Shown: piece after piece, positions 25,713 to 40,040 of the stretch
Layout: each line of letters opens with the position of its first letter
Position numbering within the stretch: the stretch's first letter is position 1
Assembly (NCBI RefSeq): GCF_022201045.2
Contig: NC_068560.1
Span: 35,489,001-35,553,000, forward strand
Source: Citrus sinensis
Taxonomy: Eukaryota > Streptophyta > Magnoliopsida > Sapindales > Rutaceae
Length of the DNA: 64,000 nucleotides
Direction: 5' to 3'
Translations under genes and position numbers: made by a program
The notes under the pieces: generated by a model
The model's database searches: none
What the model saw: the letters and a program-made list of their open reading frames with translations, nothing else
What the model was told of the DNA's origin: nothing

Positions 25713-26994
25713 TTTGGATTCCCTTTTTAACTGTTCTCTCTCCTCTCGCTTTGCGTCTCCCTTCCCACTTGTTGCGGGACAACGAATCGGGGTTTTGCCT
25801 GTGACCATTATACAAATTGTTTTCCTTCTTTCTTAAAAAATAAATAAATACATAAAATTTATAATCAAATTAAAAAAAGTGTCGTTTCGTGTTTAAATTT
25901 GAATATCAAGAGTATACGATCTCATCCAGCCCCCTTCTTAATTGTTACACTCTACATACACATATTATACAGGGACTTGTTCAAATATTTAGGCTCTGTT
26001 TGGTACTGACATATTATATATATATAATAAAAAATAATAATATATAATAAATATAATTTTTAAATAATAATTTTGACAAATTAATAAAGATATAATATAT
26101 TTTTTATTATATAAATATAAAATTAAATCAATTTAATTTTTAAATTATAATAATTAATATTTATCAAATAATTTAATACCATAATTTAAAAGGTATAACT
26201 GTCCAATCTTAATTTTATAGAAAATTTTATCTTACTTTATATATTAGTGAAAGAAAAAAAAAATGACACCAATTTCATTAAGAAAAGAGGCGTACCTGCT
26301 GTGCTCGCCTCCAAAATAAATCTTTCTGGAACCGGAGTTGATTACCGTCCCCATATAATGAAATATCAATTCCGGCTGTGGTCAAGGCGATGCCAGCTAT
26401 GCCGTGACGGAGAGAGAGCTTATTTTTATTTTAGTATCGCACGTGTTAATGCAATAATTTATTAGAACTAAATAATTCCTAATTCCTGCACGGAAAATCG
26501 AAAATAAGTACTAAAATATTTAATATTTAACCAGATTTTCATTGTTTCAATGAACGTGGCCTATTGGTTGATTCCCCCAGCCTCATTCCAGTGAAGTGGA
26601 TCCTCTTGTGGTTTCCACATACTCGAAATAAAAAAAAACAAAAAGGAAAGTCTATTTTGGTTGCGAGCAAATTCATTGTCAAATTTTTTTAGGAATATTC
26701 CAACCGCTCACGTTGTGGAAAAAGGTTCAGTTTTCATTCCTTTTTTTTTTTTTAAATGAAAACTATTGCAATTTCTTCAAATCCACTTAATTCATGTGAC
26801 GAATAACAAATTCAAGGTCAAATGGTCCTATAAATGAATAATATTAATTCATTGGATGCCGATTTAAAACATGAAACATGCTTTAGTATTTTTCTTCTAA
26901 AGCTTGATATATTTATTTCTTGATTTATTAAATATAGAAATAGATAAAATAACATTTATTAGTTGGCTTTTGATAAAATCATCCTGATTCATGT
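25515..26994. other. Intergenic, AT-rich
   Basis: The first few hundred bases hold the asparaginase promoter region. An (AT)15 microsatellite lies at about 25679-25708. Around 25991-26200 a very AT-rich block opens GGCTCTGTTTGGTACTGA and closes with a loosely inverted TGGTATTAAA, suggesting another Tourist-like MITE without provable borders. No gene seen. Confidence 0.45.
25679..25708. repeat. (AT)15 microsatellite
   Basis: About 30 bp of uninterrupted AT dinucleotides upstream of the asparaginase gene. Confidence 0.9.
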
Positions 26995-27002
26995 GATAAA
27001 TA

Positions 27003-28819
27003 TAGGGATGGCAATGGGGGTGGGGTGAGGGTGGGGAGGCCTACCCCATTCCCTAATAAATTTATGGTGCATTTACTTCTCGGATTGGGAATGAGCTAGA
27101 ATCAGAATGGGATAGAATCGGAATGAGCTAGCATCAGAATGAGAAGCAGGAATTAGAATAAGTTGTTTACTTACACTGTTGGAATCGGAATTGAAATGAA
27201 TTTCATTATCATTGATGTGTTTTCTTTATGCTGGAATCGGAATGGACTGTTTCAAATTACTAAAATACCCCTTGTTGCTTATAATGATAAAATATATTAA
27301 TAAACTTAATAAATTAATAAAATATTATTATAAGGATAATAATAATAATAATAATAAAATTAATAAAATATTATTATTCATAATAAAATAATTTATTATA
27401 AAAAATAATAATTTATAGTATTATATTATTGTTCTTTGTTAAATAATAATAATAATAATTTTTATTAACAATAAAATAATAATAAACTTATAATAATAAT
27501 AATAACAAAAATTATAATATTTTTTATTGATATATATATATATATATTACTATTATTAATTATATATTTTTATTATTGATTTTTTTATTATTAATATTGA
27601 ATCATAATAACAATATTATTGTTGTTGTTGTTGTTATTATTATTATTATTATTACAAAATTTGTGTGATCCAAAATCAACAAATGGCAACAAACAGAATC
27701 AAAACCAATGAACGGGCGATAATGGTGACTGGAAGCTTTCGGTCCACGGTGAACGAGCGGGAAAGTCGAGATCAACGAACGGAATCAAAACCGGCAACAA
27801 AAGAGCCCACACCCACAATTAGATCAACGACACGAGTCGACGATTTAAGATCCAACGACAGACCAGCTACGACGACAATCTCGGAACGGACGGTTGGCGA
27901 TTCAGCTTCGAAGACGAGAACACGGGTCACGGCTCACGGGTTTTAGGGATTTTGCTTTTTTTTTGTATTTATATTTTTGATTTAAATGAGTGTAGTTTAG
28001 GAATATTTGAATATGAGTGGGGGTAAAATGGGAAGTCCCGATAATGGGAGACTGATTCCCACCTCCCCCATGCGAATCAATATCAAATTCCCTATTCCCA
28101 AATAGTTGTGGGCCCCACTAATTTGATTCCGATTTCTACTTCATTTTTGCTAAGTAAACACGTCAATTATTCCGATTCCGGATTCTGATTCGCCAATCCG
28201 GGAAGTAAACGCACCATTAATGGGGTGGGGATGGGGAATCCCCATATAGGGAATGATTTCCGCATCCCCACCCCATTCCCCATTTGTCAGTTTTATACTA
28301 GGTATAAATACATGATTTCAGTAAATTAAAAATTAGAGTCTTAAAATAAAATCATTACCATATTATAAAGTATTTAAATTATTTAAAACAAATATCTAAA
28401 AGTTTGAAACAATATCTTAAAATGCTATCAAAACTTTAAAATATTTGAAAAGAGCAGCACCTTAAAAGAGAAAAGAGAACATAACCATTTTATAGAGTTG
28501 AAAAATAAGTATATTGTAGGATTTTCTTTTATTCATATCATGTTTATATTACATAAAAATAAAAAAATATTAATTGACATTATAGTTGATAAAATAAAAT
28601 AATTAAATAAGAATTAAAACATATTTATATATAATAGTGATTGGAGTGGGGGTGGAGTGGGCAGTACAAAATCAAACCCCACCGGCCCACCCTGTTAAGA
28701 ATTTGGAGATTATTTTTCCCCCACTCCCTACCCCGTTTCTCAAAAATGATTCAAAATTTTCGTTATTTGGGGTGAGGCTCCATGGGGTCTCAAACCCGTG
28801 GAGGATTTTGTCATCCCTA
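27003..28819. mobile_element. hAT-like element, host of nested insertion
   Basis: The ends are inverted: TAGGGATGGCAA at 27003 and TAGGGATGACAA on the minus strand from 28819 (11 of 12 match). They are flanked by a perfect 8-bp duplication GATAAATA (26995-27002 and 28820-28827), the target length of hAT transposons. Subterminal G-rich and C-rich tracts (GGGGTGGGGTG type) sit at both ends. Without the nested element it is about 660 bp and has no transposase, so it is non-autonomous. Confidence 0.88.
27065..28216. mobile_element. Harbinger-like element nested in hAT element
   Basis: This 1,152-bp element begins TGGTGCATTTACTTCTCGG and ends with its inverted match (TGGTGCGTTTACTTCCCGG on minus). 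It is flanked by TTA on both sides (27062-27064 and 28217-28219), the PIF/Harbinger target. It lies wholly inside the hAT-like element, so it is the younger insertion. The interior is mostly TAA/ATT repeats, with one abruptly GC-richer block (27665-27946). No transposase frame is present. Confidence 0.85.
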
Positions 28820-28827
28820 GATAAATA

Positions 28828-31800
28828 GCAAACCAAGGGAAAAAATGATTCTCTAATTGTCAAATATTTATTTTATTTAATTAAACGCGAGGTTTAGACA
28901 TGAAGAGAATCTTTTTAATCTTCTTATACAAATTTCTATTAATATTTAATAATCTTATGAGATTAGATCGCTCCTCCGAACGTCAAATGCAGTTCACTGT
29001 TTTTGACCCCGTCACATTGCTTAAATAATTTCACTTTTATTCAATGAGATTCTTTCCGATTTTCTACCAACCCAGAAATCTTCATCATTATTTTGATTAA
29101 AGATTCAAATTTCATACAAGCTGAAATGTAATAATAATAACTTACTAAAATAGTCAATAATACATGTATATCTCTTTTGCCAATATTTATATTATTAGAA
29201 TTGACGTGCTCCATTAACTTATTATTAAGATAGGACACGTATGTTGGCTCTGTATAGTTTGTATTAAGAATAACTACACCTTTATTAAGTTATAATATCT
29301 TAATAGTAATAAAATTAATTAGTCCCAATAATATATTTATAAAAAAAAAAATACGGCATCAATGAATGAATAAATATACTTGTAAATTGTAATAAAATTA
29401 TCCTTACTGAGGAAAAGTATTCTTATTTAGTTTATTAACTTCAAAATATTAATGCAATATTGCTGTCCACCGAATTCTCCGTTTCTAAATTGAACGCCGA
29501 GGCCAAGTAGCGGAATGTCAAAGTGAACAGATAAAACCCTGGTTTCTTGGCACTAACTATGCAGTATGCAGCCACAGGAACGGCTAAGGCGGCGGACCAA
29601 ATTTCATAGAAGCAAGATTCAAGAAAGTCACCGGACCCTCATTTTAAAAAAAGAAAAAAAAAAGAAAAAAGAAAACCCAAGGTCACAGGACCCGCAAAGG
29701 TCCATTTCCGGGAATGGGGGATCAGCTAATGGAACTTTATCATCATCTGATTAAGATGTGATAAGAATGATGATTGGCTTGGATTTGCTTAAGATTGATG
29801 ACTAAGATGTGAGAGAGCTTTAGACCATTGGATCGGGTGTTGAACTTGTTAACCCACGTTCTAATATAATAAAATTACGTAAATGAATAAACAAATAAAA
29901 GATCAAACGTTGATGCAATCACGTGGATACCCTCCCCAAACTTGAGGGAAAATCCCGGCATACTGTCATTGACACGACAGCAACACCATTATTTTTGTGT
30001 AAATTGCAGACCTCTTGCGCTGGGTTTTGTTTTCTAGTTAGAGATAACCGCAACAGGCTTATAATTAATTAATTAATTAAATTATATACTCTGATATTTT
30101 TGTTTGGGAGGCCACGTATTCTAATTTCTACAGCATTTGTGATCAACGGATGCAGCTAGGCTAGGTGGAGAAATTTGGTTTGGTTTGTTGCTTTTGTTGT
30201 GTAGCATACATTATGCATATAAGCAAAGCCCTTTTTGAGTAAACTAAGAAATTAATAATTTGCTTGATATTAATTGTAGATACGTCTATTTTTATGGCTA
30301 GACCACAAACGCATAATTGATGAGATGTGGGTGGGGTCAAGCGCAGATGTCAAGTCCAAATCGAAGGCAACAAAATTTCCCCTTATTTATCATAACGTGA
30401 GTGATGCGTCGGCGTCTACATCATGGGAACCAAATTTCAACCCCAAATCACAAAAACAAGATGCGCCATTGTTGATGTACTGTCTCAGTCATTTTCGAAG
30501 GAGCACAGACTTACAGGTCATCCCAGCACTAAAAGCATTGCGATACCCAAATATAGAACTTGTGGATCATCACTTAACTTTTTTTTGAACCTATATATAT
30601 ACAACAAAAAGTGTTATCTAAATTCATCATGCATGCCGAAATTTATTTAATGAAAATTGTGTGCAATTTGATGTGTTGGGAGTATTGCACTATTATTTAC
30701 TCCTGTGCAGATCAACTTTGATCGAACTTAAGATAGAAGTTAATGGTGGGGCTCACCACCATTCACCAACTCCGCATGGCGTGGAATCTTCAAGATTCCC
30801 ACACAGTCAGGGCGCTACAGGACAACCACTCTATTTTCAATTTTTCATTTTCTAATTTGAAAAAAAAAGAGAACACCCGTCCCTCTTCCCCACTATTAAT
30901 TAATTGAATGTGAATATTTGTGCGCTCCCAGAGATTCCCTTCACGTGTTTTGCTTTTGTGACTTTTGTCCCTCGGTATCTATCAAAGCATCACATCAGTA
31001 TCTCGCTTCCATCCAACCTTTTTTTTTTTTTTTTTTCATTTGTCCACATAAAATAAAAAATGCATGACTCCAAGCTCGATAAAGGCGTTTGCGTATCTAA
31101 TTCATTGATTTTGGCCCTTTCCTTCCACTATTTTTAAAACATTAAAAAAAAAAGAAAAAAAGAAAAAAGGAAAGCCTAAAGATACTATGCATGTAATTAG
31201 GTCATTCCAGAGAATCTATAAAGAATCTGTAATTAATTAACTACTACTATTAGCTCTTTTGGCTGTTCCCCCGCCCCAAGGTCTTCTGTTTTCTAATATA
31301 TTTATTTTGTATCGACTTTTGTTTTCTAATCCCGGTAGGCGCCAGATGTTACGTTTGTTTGTTTGTTTGTTTTTTTTTTCAGCGAGTTTGTCAATTTTCT
31401 TCTTATTAAAATTAATATACATCATTACTTTTTTATTATTTTTATAATATTTTTAAAAAAAAAGTTATTACAAAAAATTTGAAAAAAAAAGGATAAATGA
31501 CCCATTTAGTTTATATTTGATCAATGAATATAAAATATATATTTATTATAGAAAATTTTAAAATAACAAAAAAAGAAGAAAAATATCTTATTATTAATAT
31601 AAAATAAGTATTTTTTTTTATTTTTAATTTTAATTTTAACTTATATGATTTATTTAATTTATATTCAATATGAGTATAAATATATTTAAAAATAAGAATA
31701 ATATTATAAAATTATGGTACGGGGAGAATTATTTGATAATATGAAAATATATATGGTGTACAGTGATTTAAGTAGGGAAAGCAAACAATCTTTTTTTTTA

Positions 31801-32867
31801 AAAAAAAAAAATCAATTTGCAATAAATAACTTGACCCCATGGTACATGTATGGCCTGAATCCTAGGTTAAAAGGTATCTAAAATGTATAATAAGAATAAT
31901 AATATTAATAGAGCATTTAGTACCTTTATGTCGCTATTTTGTATTTGCTAAGCACCTCAAATGATAGTGTGTCTTCATCTGCGCAAGACTCGGGCCCAAT
32001 ATTATCGACGGGTGCATTGTTTTGTTCTCCGAAAAAAGAAAAAGAAAAAGAAAAATTCTGAAAAATTGACATTCTACTGGTGTTTTTCTTTGGAATCTTG
32101 ATAAGGAAATCTACTTGGGATTTTGAGATAGATAACTGATGGATCAGAATTTTTCCCAGAAATTAAAAAAAAAAAAATTCTTCTAAAATTGCTGCATGTC
32201 TCCGTCCCCCTTTGCCCTTGCCCTATCTAAATCGCATATGGGCTCACATGAAAAGAATTTATCAGACACATCACATGAAAATTCCCTTTTTCTATCAGAA
32301 AAAATGGACAGGTCCATTGATCACAATCGGGTTGGATCTCCCAGAGTCTTAAGCTAGGCCCATTAACCTTCTTGGTGGGCTGCTTTCTAATTTTAAAGGC
32401 AAAACGCACTGTAGCTTTAATAGAAAAAGATTATTTGGGCCTTTATGGTGAACGCGATTCACTGTAAATTGTCCACAAGTCTTTCACTTGCCTTCTAACA
32501 CGAACAGAAAAAAGGGCCCCAAAAAAAAAATGTACAAATTGGTTTTGATATGAGAGATTAGTGATACCACTAAAAACCTGTGCAGATTAGTTTTGAGTCC
32601 ATTTCTGAAATTCTCAAGAGCATTTGTGGATTTTAGCTCATTGGTGAATGATTGGGAATACTTATTTTATAAGTGAATGCTTGAAAGGAATACAGCAGGA
32701 ACCTAGCAGTAGTTTGGTTCTATCACACTACAACAAGGTTTCACAAATTAGAAGATACAGAATTGGACCAAGCGTGTACAAAATAATGCCCAAAGAGGTC
32801 ATCTAATTTAGTCAAAAGCCTCATGGATCTTTAGAACCTCTTCTCCTTAGTTCAACGCCACGGTGAT
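28828..32867. other. Gene-poor AT-rich region
   Basis: No frame longer than 87 codons and none with recognisable motifs. It contains many A and T runs (for example 31018-31036) and a short block near 29207-29226 similar to 16441-16470 (TTGACRTGCTCCATTAA), pointing to decayed dispersed repeats. Confidence 0.5.
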
Positions 32868-32959
32868 CATAGCTTATCTTCGTCCAAGTCAAAGGAACAA
32901 ATCAAATCTCTCTCATAGCTTATCTTCGTCCAAATCTAAGGAACAAATCAAATCCCTGA
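32868..32959. repeat. Two-copy 46-bp tandem repeat
   Basis: Two adjacent 46-bp units begin CATAGCTTATCTTCGTCCAA at 32868 and 32914 and differ at a few positions in the middle. No coding role is apparent. Confidence 0.75.
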
Positions 32960-33684
32960 GAAAAGTGATCGGGTTCGAGACTCTAGGCTCCCAAAATAGA
33001 CCAAAATTGTTGGTATGGCTTCGACAGCACATGGTTAGTTGCCGCCAATTTTAATGATAGTTGGTGCAATAGAGCCTAAAATCCAGCCATGTCCCTTTCC
33101 TTTAAGCAATAGAAAGGGACACACTGGCCTAAAAGGTTACCTGCAGGGCTTGTATTAGCCACACCAATTATAACTAAAAGGCCCCCACCAAGATGAACTT
33201 TACAGCATCAGGGATATGAACAGAAGGCCCATTTTTTTTTTTAACCCCACTTGAGGACCACTTAATCAAAAATTCTGCTTCACGCTAACCGTCCCTCGGC
33301 TTTTCTTTTGATCTTTTACTCTCATCAATCGGATCTGCCTCACATAACATTTCAATATTAAAAATCAAAGTCGCTGTGTGTGTGTGTGTGTGTTTGTGTT
33401 TTCCCGGAATTGCTATAAAATTAAAAATAAAATGAATATTTTAAAATCAGCTCTATAATAAAGAGAAAATTTTATGAACTAAAGACCTATCAAACGATAG
33501 GTTTGATGGTTTTACAGTCGGACCCATAATTAAATATAATTTTTTTAATATATGCTTCGAAAAAAAAAAAACTTTGAGCCCCCATGTGATACCAAGTGAG
33601 AGGCTCTCCAACTCAATGGGATGAGGTGGCGCACCTGTCCTACAAAAGTTTCTTTCATATAATTGTTAGTGTAATTATGAATAT

Positions 33685-33879
33685 GAGTAATAATAGATTT
33701 ATGCATTTTTGTACAAATTATTTTTGTACAGATCGTTGTGGCATAACATCGTTGTTTGAGTGAAAATAAAAAAATAAATCATGTGAGTCATGTGAGTGAT
33801 TTCATTCAATCAACCGTGCTATACTATATCAATTTGTACAAAAATAATTTGTGTAAAGGCTTACAGGTGTATCATTACT
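33685..33879. mobile_element. MITE copy related to 48921-49252
   Basis: It opens GAGTAATAATAGA and closes, inverted, AGTAATGATACACC, with internal GTACAAAT-type inverted blocks and an AAATAAATCATGTG core shared with the element at 48921-49252. It is about 195 bp and non-coding. Exact ends and target duplication are not certain. Confidence 0.6.
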
Positions 33880-35245
33880 TTACGAATATATAGGCAGGCC
33901 GAATTTATTTTCAAATATTTGATAAGAAGTCAATCTTAATAATGCATAAGAGAGGACGCGAACCCTCAACCTTTCTAAAATGAGGCACATAAATAACCAC
34001 GACACTACTAAGAAAGTCGCTTGGGGGAAAAAAAGGAAAAATCAAAGTGTTCGAACTGTTATATATTTATGTTTCTTTCAGACAAATTGGTCAGTAGGCA
34101 CAGCATATTGGGGCATTGGATAATAGGTAGAAATAATCAAATGATGGAAATTGTATCACCATACAGCAGTTTCCCAACAAATGCCATCGATAATATTAAC
34201 ACACACACGCACGCACGCACGCACACGCAGAGCAGGGTGAAAAATAAAACTAAAACTAATGCGGTACTGACTTGACCTGGCTGGCTTTGCAGCAGCAGGT
34301 TGTGAATAATTTGTTTGGCATTTAGCCGAGGGCGAGAAAGTGACTCGCAAGATGAGACAACAAGAGCCCAGCCCGCAGAGCCCATTGGATTCTCATCCTG
34401 TGGACCTCATTACAGTATAAAATATTTCCAAAATTCAATCTTTCTTGGTCCATGTTTTTCCTTTCGATTTCATCACAATTATTCTACTCACGCTCCGAAT
34501 GTGCATCTCGCTGGCAAGTTAGATGGATTTTTTAAAATTGTCCCATCTCTTTTAACTCTCCTTCCCATTCAACTACAACAGTCTCTTTATACTGGCCCCA
34601 CTTCATCAATTCCTGAGTCAGTTATTCTTCATTTTGAAGTTTTATTATAAGCTTAAAATATTGGCTAATCATGTGTCAATGATGTAGTCTTATTATTTGT
34701 ACATAACATAGTACCAACGATAACTACAGAGAGTAGAATTATGTTGCCATGCTCAACTTAATTTTGCCTATTATTATTATTATCGTTTAATGAATAATTT
34801 TCTAATGAGGATCTCTTGAGTTATTAACTTAGATAATAAATTAAAAGGGCATGCAATACACACACATTCACGTTATCTAATATTTTCATGTATCTTTCTT
34901 ATAACAGGATGCATCTAATTTTATAAGAGAGAGGCCACAGGAGGTGATGAAGCTGCCGGTTGGCCAGCAATGACAGCTTGTGTCGCCTAATTAAATGGCC
35001 GTCGATTTCTACCAATCTGAGAGTGAAATATGAGTGGGTATGAATAAACTTTAAGAACATAAATGCACAATTGGTCAAAAGGGTGAGCTTTGAGGAGTTT
35101 AAATATTGGAGTGTCAATAAAAGAAGAGACGATATTCACTGGAGCCAATTACTATCACTTTCTGACTCTTATGATCGCCAAATCGAAAAGAAAAAAAGAA
35201 AAAGAAAAATATTATCGCTGTCTTTTTTTTCTTTTTTCTTTTTTT

Positions 35246-35262
35246 GGGGGGGGGGGGGGGGG
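35246..35262. repeat. G17 homopolymer next to purine/pyrimidine hairpin
   Basis: Seventeen consecutive G follow a pyrimidine tract (about 35219-35245) that is the inverted match of an upstream purine tract (about 35187-35209). Could be partly a sequencing or assembly length error. Confidence 0.8.
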
Positions 35263-37251
35263 TGAAATATGCTACAGTCATATGTCGATATATCAGATCC
35301 TCCTGAGTCCTAACTACCAAAAGCAAAGAACAAAGAACAAAGGAGCAACAAAGACATCTCATAAAAAATGAAAAGATATTGTCTCCCAATTTCAACATTC
35401 CACACTTTTCACCTTTTTTTTTTTAAATTTTTTTCTCCCTTTTGGTGGGCGTGTTTTTGGTGGATCTAATTGCATCCAATATCTTTTTTAATCTTCTATT
35501 ATGCCTCCTTTTAACGACTTAATACGGCTTAGTCCTGTACCTTCTTTTTTTTTTTTGGTTGGCTCCTCTTTAGATTTTGTTGTGATTAACGATTTCATTT
35601 TTATGACGAATCCCCACAAAAAACATTGCTAATGTGCAAAAAAAAGAAACACTGAACAAAGAAGCTTAAAATGTGACATGCTTTAATTGTATGCAAATGC
35701 AATGTTCATGACATGGTCAATATGGGCGGGAATAAACCCTAACTTTGCACTATACACAACTCCGACATTCACGGTGCACCTAAACACATAACATTAAAAT
35801 AAATGGATCAGATAATACAACTGAGCTCTCAGTATGGCAGATGAAGCAATTTAGTAAGAAATCTAGAGAGCTGTGTATTATGTTAAAGAATAAAGTAAAG
35901 CAAAGTCATGATTCCCTTCAGTTTAAAGTAGTAGAAAAAGCACATGCAAAACCCTCTTGTGGGTGTCTTTTTTTGATACATAGCACCAAGACTTGTGAAG
36001 CAAGATCGACTTGCCTAATTATTTTAAACTTTATGTTAGGAAAACATTGACTAATTAACAATAAGTAAGACTTTTCTTACCAAGGAAGAAGCTCTAGGAC
36101 TTCTCTAATTCCCTTCCCTTATGTGTGCACCAGCTTAGCCTTTAAAATTTGAATATAAAAAAATGAACAAATAAAATTAGCTTTTATTGGTGGAGTTCAA
36201 CTAATGGCCTAAATTATTTGCTTAATTAATATGAAAGAAAGGGTACTGTTTCATTCTTTCTTTTTGGAGTAAGTAAATATAATTTGGAATATCTTCCTTT
36301 TACTTTCTCTTTCAAAAAAGCAAGATAATGAAGTAGCATGCATAATTGGAAATGCACTTGAATACCTTTCCTAATCAACCGCACCTCTCATTGACTTTGG
36401 CTTGTTAGGTTGGACTATTTAAAATCCAATGTAATTATATATATATTTAAGGTCACTAAAACAAATGGGTGTTATTAATTATGTTACATTTATGTGATCT
36501 AGATTTTGGGAATGAAAATGAAAGCTAGAGAGCTCTACAACACGGGTCAAGGAGGAAGGTTTCCTTCTTTTGAGCTCTGTTCTGACTTCCGCGTGCATGA
36601 TACTTCACCGGCAAAACCCGAAAACAAGATACAATTAATTAATCAATATCAGATTGTGGAGAAAATGTATAATTTTTTATTTTTTTTTAAATTGGACGGT
36701 GTTACAGCTGTGTAGCTCACACTTGTTGCAGTCGTTTCGCCCATTTCAAACAGTCATGCCAAAGAAATAAGCCAGCTCTTTCAACGAGGTCAAACGCTAA
36801 TTAATAATAGTCACAAAAATTAAGCCCAGAAATACCAGTGGCCGACCACATTTTCTTCCCTTCACATGCAAATTATGTAAATGGAAGAAAATCCTGTGCA
36901 GTAAGTAAGATGAAAGGGGATGCCGACAGAGATTAGTACAAGAGAATAGAGACCATATGCTATTGAATTTTACTTGAACAAGGTAATGACACAACAGAAT
37001 GCCCCAAGTTCTAAAGACTTGGAGACATAAGATGTCATATTAATAATGCAAGTACTCTTTCATGTCCATCAGTTTTCCGTCCGGATAAAATGCCAACCGT
37101 CTCCGGCTTTGAATTTCCAAACGGATATGCGGAGATGGTAGGCAATTTAACTTACACATCATAAAGAACGAACAGTTTCTAATGTTATTTATAAAGGACC
37201 GACTATATATGTAGTCCACAGGAAAAAGACAGAAAAGTAATTTGAGGCAAG

Positions 37252-38757
37252 CTAGAGATAACGAGGAATAGTAAGAAAATCTGGCGTGGCACCCTGTAGG
37301 AGGAGCTGATCCTGATCGTGATCCTGAGCATGAGACCTGTTCTTCTTGGACAGTGGCTCGGGCGAGGAAGACACAGACGATGCCACAGACCATGAATCGT
37401 TTGAGCTATCTGACGAGCTAAACGACACATCCATTACACCATTTGGGCTGCCTGGAACTACTGGTACAGTAATCGAACCAAATTTGCGCTTATTGGATTG
37501 GCTGCCCTGCCCCCGGACTTGTTCTGCCAATTGCATTATCAGCTTACTGCAATGCTCTACCTTGTCCTGTTTTCACATTAATTAATAATCATTGATTTTG
37601 AGAATGCCATTGCGAATCAATTTATTACAGGTCAACCGTTTACACAATCAATTCAATTGCCAAGAGAATACTGCGAATCAAACCTTATCGGTACCGAGAA
37701 TGTTCAATAGTTGCTTCTCATATTCGACTCCAAGAGAGGGTTCAATATTTTGGACAACGTGTAGCATTGTAGCATTAGCCATTACAGAAGGGAGATATTG
37801 CATAAAACTAGAATCTGGAGAATTAAACACGATCAATTAGTCATCTATTAATTGCGAGAATTCATAGGGAAATGAAAGATTATTCTGATGGGTCAAAACC
37901 TGAAATTGCAGAAAGAAGGATACGGTCGCATCTCTTGAGAAACTCCCAACAGAGATAACCCTTAAGCCCAAGTCTCCTGGCAATGTAATCAAGAAAAGAA
38001 AGAGGGGTTACAGGATTCATCTTCCACTGAAGCGTGGAGAGCACCAAAATCTCCATCCTCTGGATAGTTTTGGCCTCAAATACAAATTTGGTATCCTCCA
38101 CCTAAACAAAGCAAACAACCCCACATCGACAAATTAACAAATCAGATACAATGAATAATCATCAAGACTACGAGGAAAATCACACCAAAAGCATGCAAGA
38201 CTCAATATCACAGGACATACTTGCAGGTCTAATAAGAGGGGCACTTGTGTCTCCTCCACTTTGGCAGCAAGCGAGAGACAAGCCACGGCAGCTAGTTGGG
38301 CCATCCACGGCTTATCTCTCTGCAACTGGAAGCTGAAGAGGAACCTATCAAGATAGTTGACAGCAAGAAGTGCGGTGAGAGCAGTGAATGAGTAGTGAGC
38401 ATTGACCTTCAGCATCCAATCCACGGCCTCACTGCGAGCCCTAGACAGAGATGGATTGGTCTTCAGGATATTATACAACCGGTTTGGTACTTCTTTGGAT
38501 AGTAAGGTGGAAAGTTCATCATCCTGCCAAGACAAGTCTTGTTCATGCAGCATTGGAACGGGAACTGGGATTGTTTTAGTTTTATTAATAAAATAGAAAC
38601 TTTCTCCTTCTTCTTCTTCTTCTTCTTCTTCTATTAGTCCTCCATCTTGAACTTGAAAGCAATCAACTCTCAGTTCGTCCTCCCAATTCTCTTCAGAGCA
38701 ATAGAGAGCATCCAGAAGGAATGTAGAGTTATGTGGTTGTTGTTGGTGAGCAGCCAT
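37252..38757 (-). CDS. CYCD3: D-type cyclin, CYCD3 class
   Basis: Four minus-strand exons: 38757-38221, 38101-37900, 37814-37684 and 37566-37252, giving 394 residues in continuous frame. D3 cyclins bind CDKA and drive G1/S entry by phosphorylating retinoblastoma-related protein; they act in the nucleus and respond to cytokinin and sugar. The Rb-binding LxCxE motif is LYCSE (18-22). An acidic run of eight Glu lies near residue 43. The cyclin box starts at about 75 and includes [41 protein letters not shown] and [20 protein letters not shown]. The second cyclin fold covers [10 protein letters not shown] to [11 protein letters not shown]. The Ser-rich C-terminus ([20 protein letters not shown]) is typical of CYCD3 and of PEST-like turnover signals. 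CYCD3 is favoured over other D classes by this tail. Confidence 0.94.
38606..38631. repeat. Coding (CTT)n microsatellite in CYCD3
   Basis: About 26 bp of CTT repeats on the plus strand encode the poly-Glu run of the cyclin on the minus strand. Copy-number change would keep frame and only alter acidic length. Confidence 0.85.
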
Positions 38758-40024
38758 CTTCTTCTGAGAAGAAGAGGTTTAGATCTTGTTTCATCATACA
38801 ACAAGAGAGAGTGTTTGGAGTTGATGCATCTCACCTTCCTCTCTCTCTCTCTCCAGTCTCTTGTGTGAAAGAAGAGGGGGACTGACTGAACAATGGCCCA
38901 AAGGCTGTGTTTTATTTGTGGTTTCTCTGTTTCTGTGTGTAAGTCTTTTTTTTTTGGGAGGGTTTTGAAGGGGAGAAAGCGCCTAGTGTTTATCGTCCCA
39001 GACCCTGAATCATGGGCCATGCAACACAATTACTCGACACGTGACGCTTGGACCTTTTAATTTCCAATGACCCCATATTATCAAATGGACCCTACTTATT
39101 TGGTTTTCATTTTCCATTTTTCGTATGCTTCAAGCCAATTTATCAACAATCACGATTGAACAGTAACACCATACTTATGAGATGTGTCATTTTAAAAGTT
39201 GAAGGAAATCAAAGGAGAATGCGTGAGCTTTAATTTCTCGTTGTAGTTATACAGGTGTAAGCAAGTAGACAAGATATTATGCTGTTTGTTTTCTTTGAAT
39301 TTTATTTTTGGGATTTTGTAAAATTCCATATTTCCTCCAGAGACCAGTTAATTTTGGCGCGGGCGGGATCCCTCCTCCAACATTGCTACACAGACCCCGA
39401 CGCTCGAAAGTTGAAAGTAACCTCTGAATCTGATTCACTAGTGATAGACAGAAAGCTAAAGCGCTGAGATTATCCCAGCCCAGAAAAATAAAATGAAAAA
39501 TAAAAAATCTGCATTAGGTCTGGAATTAAATCTCAAAACAAAAACATTTTATGAAGGGTATATTCACTGGCTAACGTACCAACTAGTGTATTTGGTTAAC
39601 ATGCCATGATGCTGCAGCTGAATCTGAAATCTCTTAATGAGTAACATGTAAAACGCTATCAAATGCATTCTGCGTGCATCATCTTAATCGTGCATAATAA
39701 TTGACACAGCACATTTTAACATACGATCCCAATCCCATTAACGTGTCTGAAATATTTGAAGTTATGCATTGTAAGGCTATAATAATTTTTCCGAATAGTG
39801 CAACACGCAAATCAATCAATTACATATAGACAATTGTCATCACTGGCACGTCCTTTCAACCATTAATAATGGGTTCAGATTGTAGCCCCAAATTCAGAAA
39901 CGGCACTAGCAGAACAGGCGGTGATAGATTAGCCAGAAAATTACAAATTTAAGCTAAAAGTTTAATATAGGGATCCCGTGAGGTTGCTCGTAGCGGCTTT
40001 TTAATGTATCCATTATTAATACCC
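38758..40024. other. Upstream region of CYCD3
   Basis: A GA-rich leader on the minus strand (CT run near 38838-38852) lies close to the cyclin start and is typical of a plant 5' untranslated region. Beyond it no gene is seen. Confidence 0.45.
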
Positions 40025-40040
40025 GTGCATGCAGACACTT

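Larger units (their letters stand above)
32960..37251. other. Gene-poor intergenic region
   Basis: No gene supported. It holds a (GT)n run (about 33375-33392), a (CA/GCAC)n run (34199-34228), a G17 tract (35246-35262) and a MITE-like copy (33685-33879). At 33950-34016 the minus strand reads GAGGGTTCGCGTCC, like a pol III B-box, but no A-box or target duplication was found. Confidence 0.5.
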